A stretch of DNA of 64,000 bases, taken from UBA4479 sp963974935 (GTDB lineage Bacteria > Pseudomonadota > Alphaproteobacteria > Rhodospirillales > Casp-alpha2). The position numbers were made by a program, and so were the translations under genes. The stretch is taken from positions 157,962 through 221,961 of the forward strand of contig CAXBEV010000003.1 of NCBI GenBank assembly GCA_963974935.1. The letters run 5' to 3'. Numbering within the stretch: the stretch's first letter is position 1; every line of letters starts with the position of its first letter. Of the stretch, positions 27,001 through 35,176 are shown piece by piece. The notes under the pieces are model-generated. The model made no database searches. It saw only the letters and a list, made by a program, of their open reading frames with translations, and was not told the origin of the DNA.

Positions 27001-27713
27001 AAAATTATAATCGTCAGCAACCAAAGTTGTTCTTCGAGTCCGCGAATACGGGCAATGGCATCACGTCCGGCGTTCTCGAACGCGTTGGTGCCGGCGTCCA
27101 AACTTTGTAGCAGCGAGTTCGGTCCAACTTTATTGATGTGCGCCAGCGCCGGCATGTCGCGTGATAGCTTTTTGATCGGTGCCGAGGCGATTTTGCGGGC
27201 AGCGTCGAGGAATATTTGGAGTTCAAGGTTCAGGTTGTGTGGCGGCGAAAAATAAATCTCCTCAACGGCCTTCACTTTTTCGGCGGTGAAGGCGAAGGTC
27301 TCAGAGCCATAGGACAGGGCCGTATGAGATTCGTCCATCAAATCAATCGCGGCGAACATGGTTTCGCGCAACGGCTCAATGTTCTTGCCCGCTTCGGTTT
27401 CATAAACCATGCGATTGGCAAATAGTGTTATCCGTTGTGACAGCATGCGCTGGCGGCCGCTGACATTGATAACATGCGCCGTTACCTGTTCTTTGGCGAT
27501 TGAGGTTTCCAACGCGAAATGGATATAGGTGATAGGCGCCAGGATCGCTACTTGCGCCGCCACGAAGACCCAAAACAGTTGCCGCCGAACAACCTCGCGC
27601 ACTCGGTCGATCGCCTTTGTGATTATACTGTTGCGCACGTACCTGCGATCCTTTGCGAGACTTAACGGCAAAGCCGGCCCGCCTGTACCATAAAATTTGA
27701 CCACATTACCCAT
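24027..27713 (-). CDS. hybrid sensor histidine kinase with nitrate/pilus-type sensor, PAS, GAF, two receivers and Hpt
   Basis: This 1228-residue membrane kinase has a transmembrane helix near residues 45-65 and another near 235-255. The periplasmic part between them starts with INVSGRQRMLSQRITLFANR, typical of PilJ/NarX-type helical sensors. Then follow PAS (about 275-390), GAF (about 400-545), HisKA with its His in MSHEIRTPLNAIIGL (about 574), HATPase with GTGLGLSISKQL, receiver 1 (Asp in LLDWQMPGLNG, about 868), receiver 2 (Asp in VLMDIQMPELDG, about 1016) and Hpt (His in YAHSVKGVSATFG, about 1169). Phosphate would pass to a separate regulator not found here. It overlaps modC tail to tail. 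The start has only a weak ribosome site. Confidence 0.93.
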   Translation of the reverse strand: MGNVVKFYGTGGPALPLSLAKDRRYVRNSIITKAIDRVREVVRRQLFWVFVAAQVAILAPITYIHFALETSIAKEQVTAHVINVSGRQRMLSQRITLFANRMVYETEAGKNIEPLRETMFAAIDLMDESHTALSYGSETFAFTAEKVKAVEEIYFSPPHNLNLELQIFLDAARKIASAPIKKLSRDMPALAHINKVGPNSLLQSLDAGTNAFENAGRDAIARIRGLEEQLWLLTIIILLAELAFVYLPVHRVIQNQVARLRTNEGLFRAIYETSPIMLHSIDSETKIQRVSQYWLNHLGYTRDEVIGKSILDFLTETSAKAAKLVYLPMFLAEGRIADVPYQMRCKDGTIIDVLLASEGQFDGKKLVQSFAALIDVTAQKALQEELEKNSSALEQFHRAASKPGQSYAERIRNVLRFGNTFFDTSLGVVSRVDGDDYEIQYVAGSDTPPPEGTVLDISNSYCVHVLESEQPVCIEDMRQNKLVTHPCYEAFGLNTYIGVRLKVNGAPYGTLNFTAANARPEPFDTVDIAFMRMLGQWISTTIEQDIASQELQRAREAAEVANATKSSFLANMSHEIRTPLNAIIGLTDLVLKTELTEHQQSHLNRVSMAGKNLLGLINDILDFSKIEAGKMNIEIVNFKLSDILQNLASVISKRADERDLEVLIQVDPTLPTSFRGDPLRIGQVLINLAGNAIKFTEHGSVIIRVTQQDFDGNQATLLVRVTDTGIGMTQTQCEKLFSPFVQADVSTTRTHGGTGLGLSISKQLVEAMGGEIWLDSKVGKGSTFSFTLPLLIPEDQSQPGRPHNIDPNATRVLVVDDNEDARDILRDALESMGFPVTEADSGEAAIKAFRNAAAVAMPFNLVLLDWQMPGLNGIETAEKLMQEKGGSKIPKIFMISAHKLDDVRDDMERLNVTDFVSKPINTSLLFDRIMTAMQDDLPVDLISINASGAAITGESIKAVRRGIRLLLAEDNEINQMVAQGILEDAGFELDIVGDGKQAIQALQSKDPSYYGAVLMDIQMPELDGLNATKILRAKDQFKNLPILAMTAHALAEERDRCRAAGMDDHISKPVDPRELISKLNSWIVQHDDTMPPAETTAPSDNAQDDTQDNTQDNTKGPAPFDFDALCQRLMMPPEKIKPMITKFIASYEAADEKLAELIAAGNLKEAADYAHSVKGVSATFGAARISAKAGALEVALKQGTNDDLDTLQMAFSAALKSTIPHMRNVSST

Positions 27714-27772
27714 GTGCCGTCGCGCGCGGCAATCACAATTAGGTCTGCGGTCTTACCAGTCTTGGCTCTGTA

Positions 27773-28435
27773 TTATTGTCGAGGGAGATAATCGTCCGAC
27801 CATTTCAAGACGATGTTGAAACTGAGCGATATGCGTGTTTCGTCAGCGAGGTTCGGGTGGACGAAATGCATCAACGACCCTGGCCACATCATCAACAAAC
27901 CGGGCTCGGGTAAAACCGTGAATTCCGGGTCCACGTATGGATCGTTGCGGATGGATGACATGTTGAATCCAGTACGCGGGTCATAAAATGTGATGCAACC
28001 GGGCCGTACGTCGCTGCGCTGCCGCGTGGGCTTTTGGGTGGTGCTCGGCATTTTCAAATAATAGGTGCCACTTAAGTACGCATGCGGATGATTGTGCGGA
28101 TCATGGTAATCGCCCAGGCGGTTGATATTCGCCCAAGCGTGGATCTGCCAGTTCACGGCGTAATTGATACCGATGCTTTGTAGGTATTCGATGACCGTTT
28201 GGTTGATCTCGCCGCGCAGCCAATTCGGCCCAGCGCGGTCATATTCGAGCGGATTGTTTTCCCGATAATCCGTGGTCAGGCTTTTGTTGGCCTTCTCCAT
28301 CTCGCGGATCAGTTTGATCAGGTCGCGGGTCGGTTCTTCGAAATTGTTGAGGTGTCGGCGCACCAGTTTGGTCGGAAATAAATCCAGAAATTCGGTCATC
28401 GAAGGGGTATCACTCAATGAATTACTGGGAATCAC
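27773..28435 (-). CDS. putative 2OG-Fe(II) oxygenase (TIGR02466-like)
   Basis: This 220-residue protein matches the family of putative 2-oxoglutarate/iron dioxygenases. LFPTKLVRRHL opens the domain, the metal site region is HDPHNHPHAYLSGTYYLK, and the second half has RPGCITFYDPRTG, LPEPGLLMMWPGSLMHFVHP and ETRISLSFNIVLKW, with the distal His and Arg. The substrate is unknown. The GTG start at 28435 forms GTGA with the stop of the upstream gene. An ATG at 28399 (MTEFLDLFP) is a reasonable alternative and fits the family start better. A decayed relative of this family is at 47852-48509. Confidence 0.85.
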   Translation of the reverse strand: MIPSNSLSDTPSMTEFLDLFPTKLVRRHLNNFEEPTRDLIKLIREMEKANKSLTTDYRENNPLEYDRAGPNWLRGEINQTVIEYLQSIGINYAVNWQIHAWANINRLGDYHDPHNHPHAYLSGTYYLKMPSTTQKPTRQRSDVRPGCITFYDPRTGFNMSSIRNDPYVDPEFTVLPEPGLLMMWPGSLMHFVHPNLADETRISLSFNIVLKWSDDYLPRQ

Positions 28436-28824
28436 TGGCGGCGCGGCGGCGGCGTCACGGCGACGTAAACCCGGCAGTTGGAATAGCCCTGATTGAAGAA
28501 GTGATAGGTTCGTTGATCTTCGGCGACGCCGGTCGGATCATGCAGATTCCACCCCTTCAGCGCGATGCCGGTAACACCCTTCCCGTTCTTGCCCAGATAG
28601 CCGATGGACAGACGCAAAATTTTGCGCTGCTTGAACAGGCCTTGGCGGCATAACTTCGATAATTTGACGTCGAGGTTGCCGACCCGATACAGCGGCTGGC
28701 GCGATTGCGCATACTCGCCTTTGACGCGGTTGCCCGCGGTCGCAACGTCTGCGCTGACCAGCACCATGGCCAAAGCCATCAGGCCCGCATACGGGGCGAT
28801 TATGAAAGCGTTCTGCTTCATCAT
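28432..28824 (-). CDS. secreted protein of unknown function
   Basis: This 130-residue protein starts at 28824 after AAAGG. It has a signal peptide (MMKQNAFIIAPYAGLMALAM, cut near ATAG). The mature part is basic with a Cys pair (KLSKLCRQG and YSNCRVYVAV) that could form a disulfide. It has RTYHFFNQGYSNCRV and ends PPPRRQ. I do not recognise a family. It is coupled by GTGA to the 2OG-Fe oxygenase gene downstream. This suggests a shared process, possibly modification of the exported protein, though one acts outside and the other inside the membrane. Confidence 0.7.
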   Translation of the reverse strand: MMKQNAFIIAPYAGLMALAMVLVSADVATAGNRVKGEYAQSRQPLYRVGNLDVKLSKLCRQGLFKQRKILRLSIGYLGKNGKGVTGIALKGWNLHDPTGVAEDQRTYHFFNQGYSNCRVYVAVTPPPRRQ

Positions 28825-28986
28825 GACGCCTTTATAGCGCAAAACGCCCGATCACGGAAGTGATGAAGAACACGGCTGTGTAATTGTCAGTGTCACGCTT
28901 TGCCATATGGATTGCCAAATTTAGATTGCTTAAACTGAACTACACTATAAAGACGATTGTATTATGTGCCTTTGTTCCGGGGAAAA

Positions 28987-29562
28987 ATGATGTCGATTAC
29001 GCGAAAAAGCCTTTCGATTTTTGGCGTCACATTTTGCGGTTTGCTGGCGATCCCTTCGACGCTTTCGGCTGACGAAGCGTCTGGGTCCTTTGCAAGTATT
29101 TTTCATGAGATCAGCATCGGCGTTTTACACCACGACACCGATCATCTTTGGAGTGGTTTTCGCCGTGAAAGCGGTGTCGATCTCAACGTCGAAGCACTCT
29201 TTAGCCCCTCCATCGTTGTTTTCGGCGGCGATTTGCGCCCCGCCCTCGGCGTCTCGATCAACACGTCCGGCGACACCTCAAAGGCTTATCTCGATGCCCG
29301 TTGGCGTTACGATTTTGAAAACGATATCTTCGTTGGTATCGGTGTGGGTGCTGCCGTGCATAACGGCGAAACGCGGCTTGTGCGCGCAGACAAGAAAGCC
29401 TTGGGCTCACGCGTTTTGTTTCATATCCCATTAGAAGCCGGATATCGCTTCGATGCCCACACGTCCGTGTCGCTTTATTTCGACCACGTGTCGAACGCCT
29501 ACCTTGCAGATGCCAACGAAGGTATGGACACGCTCGGTGTACGCGTTGGATATCGATTCTGA
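28987..29562 (+). CDS. acyloxyacyl hydrolase, PagL-like lipid A 3-O-deacylase
   Basis: This 191-residue outer-membrane beta-barrel protein has a signal peptide cut after LSADE or nearby. The strands alternate (ISIGVLHHDTDHLWSG, SKAYLDARWRYDF, FVGIGVGAAVHNG). The catalytic block YFDHVSNAYLADANEGMDTL holds the His-x-Ser pair and Asn of PagL (about residue 167). The C-terminal VRVGYRF ends in Phe, the usual outer-membrane insertion signal. PagL removes the 3-linked acyl chain of lipid A. The start at 28987 follows CGGGGA. Confidence 0.87.
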   Translation: MMSITRKSLSIFGVTFCGLLAIPSTLSADEASGSFASIFHEISIGVLHHDTDHLWSGFRRESGVDLNVEALFSPSIVVFGGDLRPALGVSINTSGDTSKAYLDARWRYDFENDIFVGIGVGAAVHNGETRLVRADKKALGSRVLFHIPLEAGYRFDAHTSVSLYFDHVSNAYLADANEGMDTLGVRVGYRF

Positions 29563-29584
29563 ACGCTTATAAATTTCAAAAAAA

Positions 29585-29661
29585 TGGCGACCCCGGCAGG
29601 ACTTGAACCTGCAACCTGATGCTTAGAAGGCAACTGCTCTATCCAGTTGAGCTACGGGGTC
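29585..29661 (-). tRNA. tRNA-Arg (TCT)
   Basis: Read leftward from 29661: acceptor GACCCCG, D arm GCTCAACTGGATAGAGC, anticodon loop CTTCTAA, T arm CAGGTTCAAGTCCTG, acceptor CGGGGTC, discriminator G and encoded CCA. Anticodon TCT decodes AGA. It lies between pagL (+) and the DUF4197 gene (-). Confidence 0.95.
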
Positions 29662-29749
29662 GTTGTTGTGGCGTGATGCGTTTAAGCGCGCCGAAACCTA
29701 GCGCCGCTTCGCCATGGGTGCAATGACCGGAACATGATGCCGGGTGTGA

Positions 29750-30517
29750 TTATTTTGCGCCGAAGACGGTTTTCAAGATATCCGTGGTCCGCGCGGCAGG
29801 ATCGGCACGGATCGATGCTTCTTCACTGGCGAGATAGTGAAAAATTCCGTCCAAGGCCTTTGTGGTGGCGTGTTCTTTAAGGTCGCTTTTCACATCAGGC
29901 ACAAACGGCAGCGCTTTGTATTTGCTGATCAAAGTGTCATAGCTGGTGACCGCACCGACTTCGTTGAGCGCGCGCTCCATGACCGGCGTGATCGTGGATT
30001 TCAGATCGTTTCCGGTGACCCGGCGAAAGTACTGTGTCGCGGCGTCTTCGGGACCGTTGTAGATCGCCTTGGCATCGTCGACGGTCATCCCTTCGACGGC
30101 CTTCCAAAGCAGCTCTTTGGCTTTCGGCGTGGCTTCTTCGGCGGCGCGGTTGATTTTCAGCTCAACATCGTCGGCCAAGCTGGAAAGCCCGGCTTTGCGG
30201 AGCATGCTTTGTGCATTCTTGAGGCTGCCTGGCAGCGGAATATGAATCGCCGGGTCGGCGTTGAAGCCGTCTGGGGCGCCCAATTGTGCGACCACCCGTT
30301 CAGCCCCGACGCGGAGTGCTTCTTTGAGACCTTCGATAATCTGCGATTGGCTGAGCGATGCGGCGGCGGGGGATGCGCTTCCTGACCCGCCGGTTGTCCC
30401 GCTGGTAGCTTCTTTCGCTGCGTCTTTCAGTTTATCGAAAAAGCTTGCCTGCGCGACCGTTGCGCCAAGTATCAACGCCATCGCGCCGGCGATGATCACG
30501 AGGCGTTGTGGACGCAT
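29750..30517 (-). CDS. DUF4197 family exported protein
   Basis: This 255-residue protein has a signal peptide (MRPQRLVIIAGAMALILGAT, cut after AQA). The mature domain matches DUF4197: LSQSQIIEGLKEALRVGAER, PIHIPLP-like AIHIPLPGSLKNAQ, VEGMTVDDAKAIYNGPEDAA, YDTLISKYKALPFVP and LDGIFHYLASEEASIR. Such proteins are small periplasmic helical proteins of unknown role. The ATG at 30517 overlaps the stop of the upstream gene (TGATG), which couples its translation to the complex I accessory subunit. A GTG at 30529 is also possible. Confidence 0.87.
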   Translation of the reverse strand: MRPQRLVIIAGAMALILGATVAQASFFDKLKDAAKEATSGTTGGSGSASPAAASLSQSQIIEGLKEALRVGAERVVAQLGAPDGFNADPAIHIPLPGSLKNAQSMLRKAGLSSLADDVELKINRAAEEATPKAKELLWKAVEGMTVDDAKAIYNGPEDAATQYFRRVTGNDLKSTITPVMERALNEVGAVTSYDTLISKYKALPFVPDVKSDLKEHATTKALDGIFHYLASEEASIRADPAARTTDILKTVFGAK

Positions 30518-30825
30518 CAATGGGTCCACAGGGTTTTGCGGCCAAACGCGAAGTTGTCGGAATAGGCTTTCGGCTTGATGCGGCGCTTTTTCGGGTCTGA
30601 GACCTGATAGGTCAGCTTGTGCTTTTGCGCGAACGCGACGGCGTCTTCTTTGCTGGCAAAGCGCATACGGATCTGGCCGTTGGTATCGCGCGACCCGGTC
30701 CAGCCCATCAAGGTGTCGGTTTCCTTGCGGGAACCGGGTTCGAACTCAAGCACCCACTTTTTAAGGTTGGCGCGGCCCGATTGCATGGCCGTCTTGGTGG
30801 GTTGGTAGATGCGAACGTCTGGCAT
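30517..30825 (-). CDS. NADH-ubiquinone oxidoreductase accessory subunit, NDUFS4-like (ETC complex I subunit)
   Basis: This 102-residue protein starts at 30825 after GGAGG at good spacing. The longer frame to 30987 is not needed. It matches the NDUFS4 (18-kDa, AQDQ) family seen in mitochondria and alphaproteobacteria: VRIYQPTKTAMQSG, WVLEFEPGS, LMGWTGSRDT, QIRMRFASKEDAVAFAQKH and the C-terminal KPKAYSDNFAFGRKTLWTH. It binds the peripheral arm of respiratory complex I. No other nuo genes are in the window. Its stop overlaps the start of the DUF4197 gene. Confidence 0.93.
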   Translation of the reverse strand: MPDVRIYQPTKTAMQSGRANLKKWVLEFEPGSRKETDTLMGWTGSRDTNGQIRMRFASKEDAVAFAQKHKLTYQVSDPKKRRIKPKAYSDNFAFGRKTLWTH

Positions 30826-31010
30826 GGCGTGCCTCCGTAACGGTGTTGTCGCGCGGCGTAAGATATTCGATGAAGATACGCAAGATTGCGCCGATAGCAA
30901 CGGGTTTTCGGCAGACGCCGAGGACTCGAGCACGCGTCCCCTGTCAACGCTGCCCTGAATGCGATATGTCATAGCGCAACAGCTCAAAGACTCACAAATT
31001 CAGGAGAGAC

Positions 31011-32012
31011 ATGATGAAAGCCATTCAATTCAGCAAAGCCGGCGCCGCGAAAGATGTGCTCGAGATGGTGGACATCGCCCCCGTGCCCCCGGCTGCCGGC
31101 GAGGTGCAGGTGCAAATCGCCTATTCCGCCGTCAACCCGACCGATGTGAAGCGCCGCGAGTCCGGCCGCGAGTTGCCGAATTTCTCGCCGATCACCAGCG
31201 GTAATGATGGCGCCGGGATTATCTCGGCGGTGGGGGACGGCGTTGAGGCTTCGCGTATCGGCGAGCGCGTTTGGATCTTCGGTGCGCAGGCGGGTCGCGC
31301 CAAAGGTACTGAGGCTGAATATTGCACCCTGCCTACCTGGATGGCGCCGAGGCTGCCGGACGGCGTCTCGCTGGCCGAAGGCGCGTGCCTGGGTGTGCCG
31401 GCGGTGACCGCGCACTATGGTGTGTTCTCGGACGGCGCTGTCGAAGGACTTTGGGTGATGGTATCGGGCGGCGCCGGGCGCGTCGGGCGGTATGCGGTGC
31501 AGATGGCCAAGCTCGCAGGTGCCAACGTGATCGCCAGCGTCGGCAACGAGGCTAACGCCAAAATCGCTAAAGATGCCGGTGCCGATCATGTCATCAACTA
31601 CAAAACTGAAGATGTGCGCGCCCGCGTTCTCGACATCACCGACGGCGCCGGTTTGGATCGCCTGTCCGAGGTCGCGTTCGGCGCCAACATCGATTTGTTC
31701 GCCGACATCATGGCGCCGAACGGCGTAATCACCACCTATAGCTCGGATGCGGTGCCCGAACCGGTGCTGCCGTATTGGCCGATCATGTTCAAAAACATCA
31801 CGATTCGCCCGTACACGATTTATTCCCTGACCGAGCTTGTCAAAAAAACCACGTTCGATGGCATCAACGCGTTGTTGGCGGCGGACCAGCTGACGCACAT
31901 GGTCTCCAAAACCTGCCCGTTCACCCTGGACGGCGTGATCGAGGCCCACGAGACGATTGAAGCGTCGGCCATCCAAGGGGTGTGCTTGATTGAGGTTGCT
32001 GATCTGGATTAG
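31011..32012 (+). CDS. zinc-type alcohol dehydrogenase-like / quinone oxidoreductase (MDR superfamily)
   Basis: This 333-residue NADPH-dependent reductase has SAVNPTDVKRRESG, GNDGAGIISAVGDGV and the Rossmann motif VSGGAGRVGRYAVQMAKLAG, with GADHVINYK. It has no four-cysteine structural zinc site, so it belongs to the quinone reductase branch. It would reduce quinones or enones in the cytosol; the substrate cannot be fixed. Two tandem ATG codons (31011 and 31014) follow GGAGAG. It is transcribed alone. Confidence 0.9.
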   Translation: MMKAIQFSKAGAAKDVLEMVDIAPVPPAAGEVQVQIAYSAVNPTDVKRRESGRELPNFSPITSGNDGAGIISAVGDGVEASRIGERVWIFGAQAGRAKGTEAEYCTLPTWMAPRLPDGVSLAEGACLGVPAVTAHYGVFSDGAVEGLWVMVSGGAGRVGRYAVQMAKLAGANVIASVGNEANAKIAKDAGADHVINYKTEDVRARVLDITDGAGLDRLSEVAFGANIDLFADIMAPNGVITTYSSDAVPEPVLPYWPIMFKNITIRPYTIYSLTELVKKTTFDGINALLAADQLTHMVSKTCPFTLDGVIEAHETIEASAIQGVCLIEVADLD

Positions 32013-32059
32013 GTCGGGGGATTGATTGGAAGGCTCGCTTAGAAAGGGCGTGTCCGTAC

Positions 32060-33382
32060 TCATCGGTCATCCAAGGTCGCCAGTGCGACCATCATCAGCA
32101 CAATGGCCGGGCCTGTTTTGACGAGCGCGCCGAGTGGCTCGATCCACATTTCGGGTGTAATGACGGCAGCACCGACCATATAGAAAATTGATACGACGAT
32201 GCCGCTGAAAAGCGCCGGTCGGCATGTTCGTTTCACGGCAATGGCAGCACCGATGGCGATATCCGTCATGCTGCTGACAACGGTGACCGCTTGGGCTGTC
32301 CGCAGCGGAAATCCGTGTGCCGTGAGAATCGCCGTTGCATCATTGAATGCGGGGAATAAGGCGATGAGGCCCGAAAGCGACCAGAACACCACCAGCGTTC
32401 CGATGATGAGCGCTTTCAGGAGGTAAAGCTGCGCAAACCAACGTTCCTGCACACCGGCGGGTCGTTTGGCAAGCGCCGTCGCTATTGAGCCCGGCGTTAT
32501 ACCTGTCGCCGCGATCCAGGGACCGGGATCACCTGCGACGCCCCGTTGAAGTTCGCGAAGCGATGTGCTGCGAATAGGCGGCGACCAGCCTAGAAACGAG
32601 ACGGCATCCCCGGCGCGTGCCCCCAGCCTCAACAACCATCCTGGCAACTGCCACCGCGCGGGTGGACCTCCCAAATGGTGACGGAGGGTCTCAAGTGTTT
32701 CACCCAGTGTTAATGGCGCTGACGTCAGAACGTCCCAATTGCGCCGCCACGCGTGATCGCTCTTGGGCCACCGCTTGATCAGGTGTTCAATCGTCAACGT
32801 GAGGTCATCGATGTCCGTCGCCGCAAACGGTTGTCTTGCGTCTGCATCTGGCAAGGTCACAGGTAACGTTGCGAGGGCGCGGAAAAGTGCACTGCCGCCA
32901 TATGCGACCGGCGCCATGACGAAGCCTGGTCGCAAAATGACATAGGGAACCGGAGAAGCTGCAATCAATTGCTCGGCGCTGCGTTTGCTTTGGCTAAATG
33001 CGGTGCGGTCATCTGCCGGGCGGCCTGGCACAGAAATGTGAATATATAAGTTAGGCTCGCTTCGCGTTTTCATCACAGACAAAATGCGAGAGACAAACGC
33101 TTCGTGCACCTCAGCGGTGCTGCCCCGCGGCCCATCCTGCAGCACGCCAATGCAGTTCACCACAATGTCAGCATCAGCGAGTACCCCCGAAAGTTCGTCG
33201 GTCGTCGCGGCAACAATCGGACATTCCAGGGTCTCGCTGCCAAGTGCAGCACGCTGCGATGATGTAAACTTGCGCGCGATGCCGATAACCCGGTAACCGT
33301 GCCGTCGAAGCCAAACCGCAATGGCATGTCCGATCAAGCCGGATGCCCCTAATATAGCGATAACGGGCTTGTGGTTAGTCAT
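32060..33382 (-). CDS. NAD(P)-binding SDR-like protein fused to a DoxX-like membrane domain
   Basis: This 440-residue protein has two parts. Residues 1-290 form an atypical short-chain dehydrogenase/NmrA-like fold with the nucleotide motif ILGASGLIGHAIAVWL and VVNCIGVLQDG, but YxxxK is not obvious. Residues 300-440 form four helices of a DoxX-like domain (LKALIIGTLVVFWSLSGLIA and following). Such fusions are annotated as SDR/DoxX proteins of unknown function. The start ATG at 33382 lies 5 nt after the stop of the DUF2269 gene; a TTG at 33394 would overlap it. Confidence 0.8.
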   Translation of the reverse strand: MTNHKPVIAILGASGLIGHAIAVWLRRHGYRVIGIARKFTSSQRAALGSETLECPIVAATTDELSGVLADADIVVNCIGVLQDGPRGSTAEVHEAFVSRILSVMKTRSEPNLYIHISVPGRPADDRTAFSQSKRSAEQLIAASPVPYVILRPGFVMAPVAYGGSALFRALATLPVTLPDADARQPFAATDIDDLTLTIEHLIKRWPKSDHAWRRNWDVLTSAPLTLGETLETLRHHLGGPPARWQLPGWLLRLGARAGDAVSFLGWSPPIRSTSLRELQRGVAGDPGPWIAATGITPGSIATALAKRPAGVQERWFAQLYLLKALIIGTLVVFWSLSGLIALFPAFNDATAILTAHGFPLRTAQAVTVVSSMTDIAIGAAIAVKRTCRPALFSGIVVSIFYMVGAAVITPEMWIEPLGALVKTGPAIVLMMVALATLDDR

Positions 33383-33387
33383 TGGGA

Positions 33388-33855
33388 TCACCAAGACGGT
33401 TTGGCGATCATCAACCAGATGATCGCAAGTATGGCACCGAAACTAGGAACCCCGAAGATGAACCAAAGTCGAAATAGTCGATAATAGCTCGTTGGCAACG
33501 CTTCATCTGAAGCTGATGCATGAACTGCCAAGTCACGCATGCGACGTTGCACCCAGACGACTGGCAACCAAAATACGCCTGCGGTCAAATACAGCGCCAA
33601 TGACATGGCGACCCAAGTTTCGGACAGCGGTATTTCCAATTCGCGCATCAGTAGGTAGCCTGTGACCGGCTGGGCGATAATGGCGGTTGTGGTAAAAAGA
33701 TAATCGGCCAGCACGACGACCCCTGCCGTTCGCGCGATGAAACTAGGGTCACCGCTCCGATGCGCTATCAACATAAAAAATGCGATGCCGGTCCCGGTCC
33801 CGAGAATGATGATGCCCCCGAGGACGTGCAGGTATTTCAACAATAAATACGTCAC
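33388..33855 (-). CDS. DUF2269 family membrane protein
   Basis: This 155-residue protein has four helices. LLLKYLHVLGGIIILGTGTG, with an in-helix His, is the typical first helix, followed by ITAQPVTGYLLM-like IIAQPVTGYLLMRE, WVAMSLALYLTAGVFWLPVV and a last helix FGAILAIIWLMIAKPSW. DUF2269 proteins often sit beside SDR-DoxX genes, as here, so the two may form one membrane unit. The function is unknown. Confidence 0.87.
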   Translation of the reverse strand: MTYLLLKYLHVLGGIIILGTGTGIAFFMLIAHRSGDPSFIARTAGVVVLADYLFTTTAIIAQPVTGYLLMRELEIPLSETWVAMSLALYLTAGVFWLPVVWVQRRMRDLAVHASASDEALPTSYYRLFRLWFIFGVPSFGAILAIIWLMIAKPSW

Positions 33856-34005
33856 GAATGCCGGCCCCCGGAGCGTATTAACACCAATTAAGATTAACTG
33901 TTCCGGGGTGGATATGAAATGTTTAAGCGATTTTCTTCACTTGTGGCGGCATGGCGATTCCTGTTTAAGACTGAGGAACCTCGTTTCAAAGGCGCCTAAA
34001 CACCG

Positions 34006-34734
34006 ATGAGCCCACTGTTCCAATCCCTGCTGTATGCGACGTTGGCCGGCGCGACGATTCCGGTGGGTGGGTATTTGGCGACGTTTCCGCCGCTGCGTCG
34101 GCGCTGGCTGGAAACCGAGCTCAGACATGCTATTATCGCGTTCGGCGGTGGCATTTTGCTGGCCGCCGTCGCCTTGGTGTTGGTGCCCGAAGGCACGGCA
34201 GCGTTGAGCCCCCTGCCCGCTACGTTGGCGTTCGGCGCTGGCGGTCTCGTATTCTTTTATATGGATCGTTTGGTGCGGCTCAAATTCAAGGGCGGCAGCT
34301 TGGCGCAGTTTATGGCGATGCTGTTGGATTTCATCCCCGAAGCCATGGCCATGGGAGCAATGCTGGCGTCTGAAAGTGGGCACAGTGTCGGGCTGCTGTT
34401 GGCGCTGTTGATCGCGATGCAGAACTTGCCCGAGGGCTTTAACGCGTTCCACGAGATCATCCACGGCCATCCGGCACGGCGCAGGCCGACACTTTGGCTG
34501 TTTTGTGCGCTGGTATTACTGGGGCCGCTGGCAGCATTCAGTGGTGACGCGCTGCTGGGGGATCAGCCTGCCATGTTGGGGGCGTTGATGCTGTTCGCGG
34601 CGGGCGGGATTATTTATCTGACGTTTCAAGATATCGCGCCGGAAGCCCGCGTGCGCAACCGCTGGGGCCCACCGTTGGGCGCGGTCTTTGGGTTTATGAT
34701 GGGGATGCTTGGGCAGATGCTGTTAGCGGGCTGA
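34006..34734 (+). CDS. ZIP-family metal transporter
   Basis: This 242-residue membrane protein has eight predicted helices. The metal-binding helices are LLDFIPEAMAMGAMLAS and AMQNLPEGFNAFHEIIHGH, matching the PEA and NLPEG/HE motifs of ZIP transporters that import Zn(II), Fe(II) or Mn(II). The His-rich loop between helices 3 and 4 is absent. The metal cannot be told from sequence. A zinc-uptake (Zur) box was not recognised in the 150 bp upstream. Confidence 0.88.
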   Translation: MSPLFQSLLYATLAGATIPVGGYLATFPPLRRRWLETELRHAIIAFGGGILLAAVALVLVPEGTAALSPLPATLAFGAGGLVFFYMDRLVRLKFKGGSLAQFMAMLLDFIPEAMAMGAMLASESGHSVGLLLALLIAMQNLPEGFNAFHEIIHGHPARRRPTLWLFCALVLLGPLAAFSGDALLGDQPAMLGALMLFAAGGIIYLTFQDIAPEARVRNRWGPPLGAVFGFMMGMLGQMLLAG

Positions 34735-34755
34735 GGTTCGTCTCAGGATCGCGCT

Positions 34756-35034
34756 TTATTTGCGGGCAACCCAGAACGTTACGCCTTCGATGCCGGCGCG
34801 TTCCGTATGCACCACATGTGCCGGGACTTCAATGGTCTCACCCGACGCGCATTTGGTTGTCTCGACTCCATCTGAACCTTCGACTTCGAGGGTCATTTCA
34901 CCCTCGGTAATCAACAGATACAGCGCATAGTCGTGGGTATGAGATTCGTTGAAGCGATCCGCCTCCCACGTTTTAGAAGCGGGCTCGCGATACTCTTTCT
35001 TCGCCAGATCGGCGCGGTAGTCATCTTCGGTCAT
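34756..35034 (-). CDS. small cupin-domain protein
   Basis: This 92-residue single-domain cupin has the metal motif RFNESHTHDYALYLLITEGE (the two His and Glu ligands of motif 1) and PAHVVHTERAG (motif 2 His). The tail TFWVARK closes the barrel. It is probably a small metal-binding enzyme or sensor. It converges with the ZIP gene, with a 21-bp gap, and reads toward it. Confidence 0.82.
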   Translation of the reverse strand: MTEDDYRADLAKKEYREPASKTWEADRFNESHTHDYALYLLITEGEMTLEVEGSDGVETTKCASGETIEVPAHVVHTERAGIEGVTFWVARK

Positions 35035-35096
35035 CAGAAAGGGGTCCCTACGTCACGTTGGTGGGAATTTTGTGTATCACGTGCGTTGCTTGGGAA

Positions 35097-35176
<80 letters not shown>

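Noticed and set aside
30984..32063. 359-codon minus-strand open frame
   Set aside because: Antisense to the quinone oxidoreductase gene, which has full family motifs.
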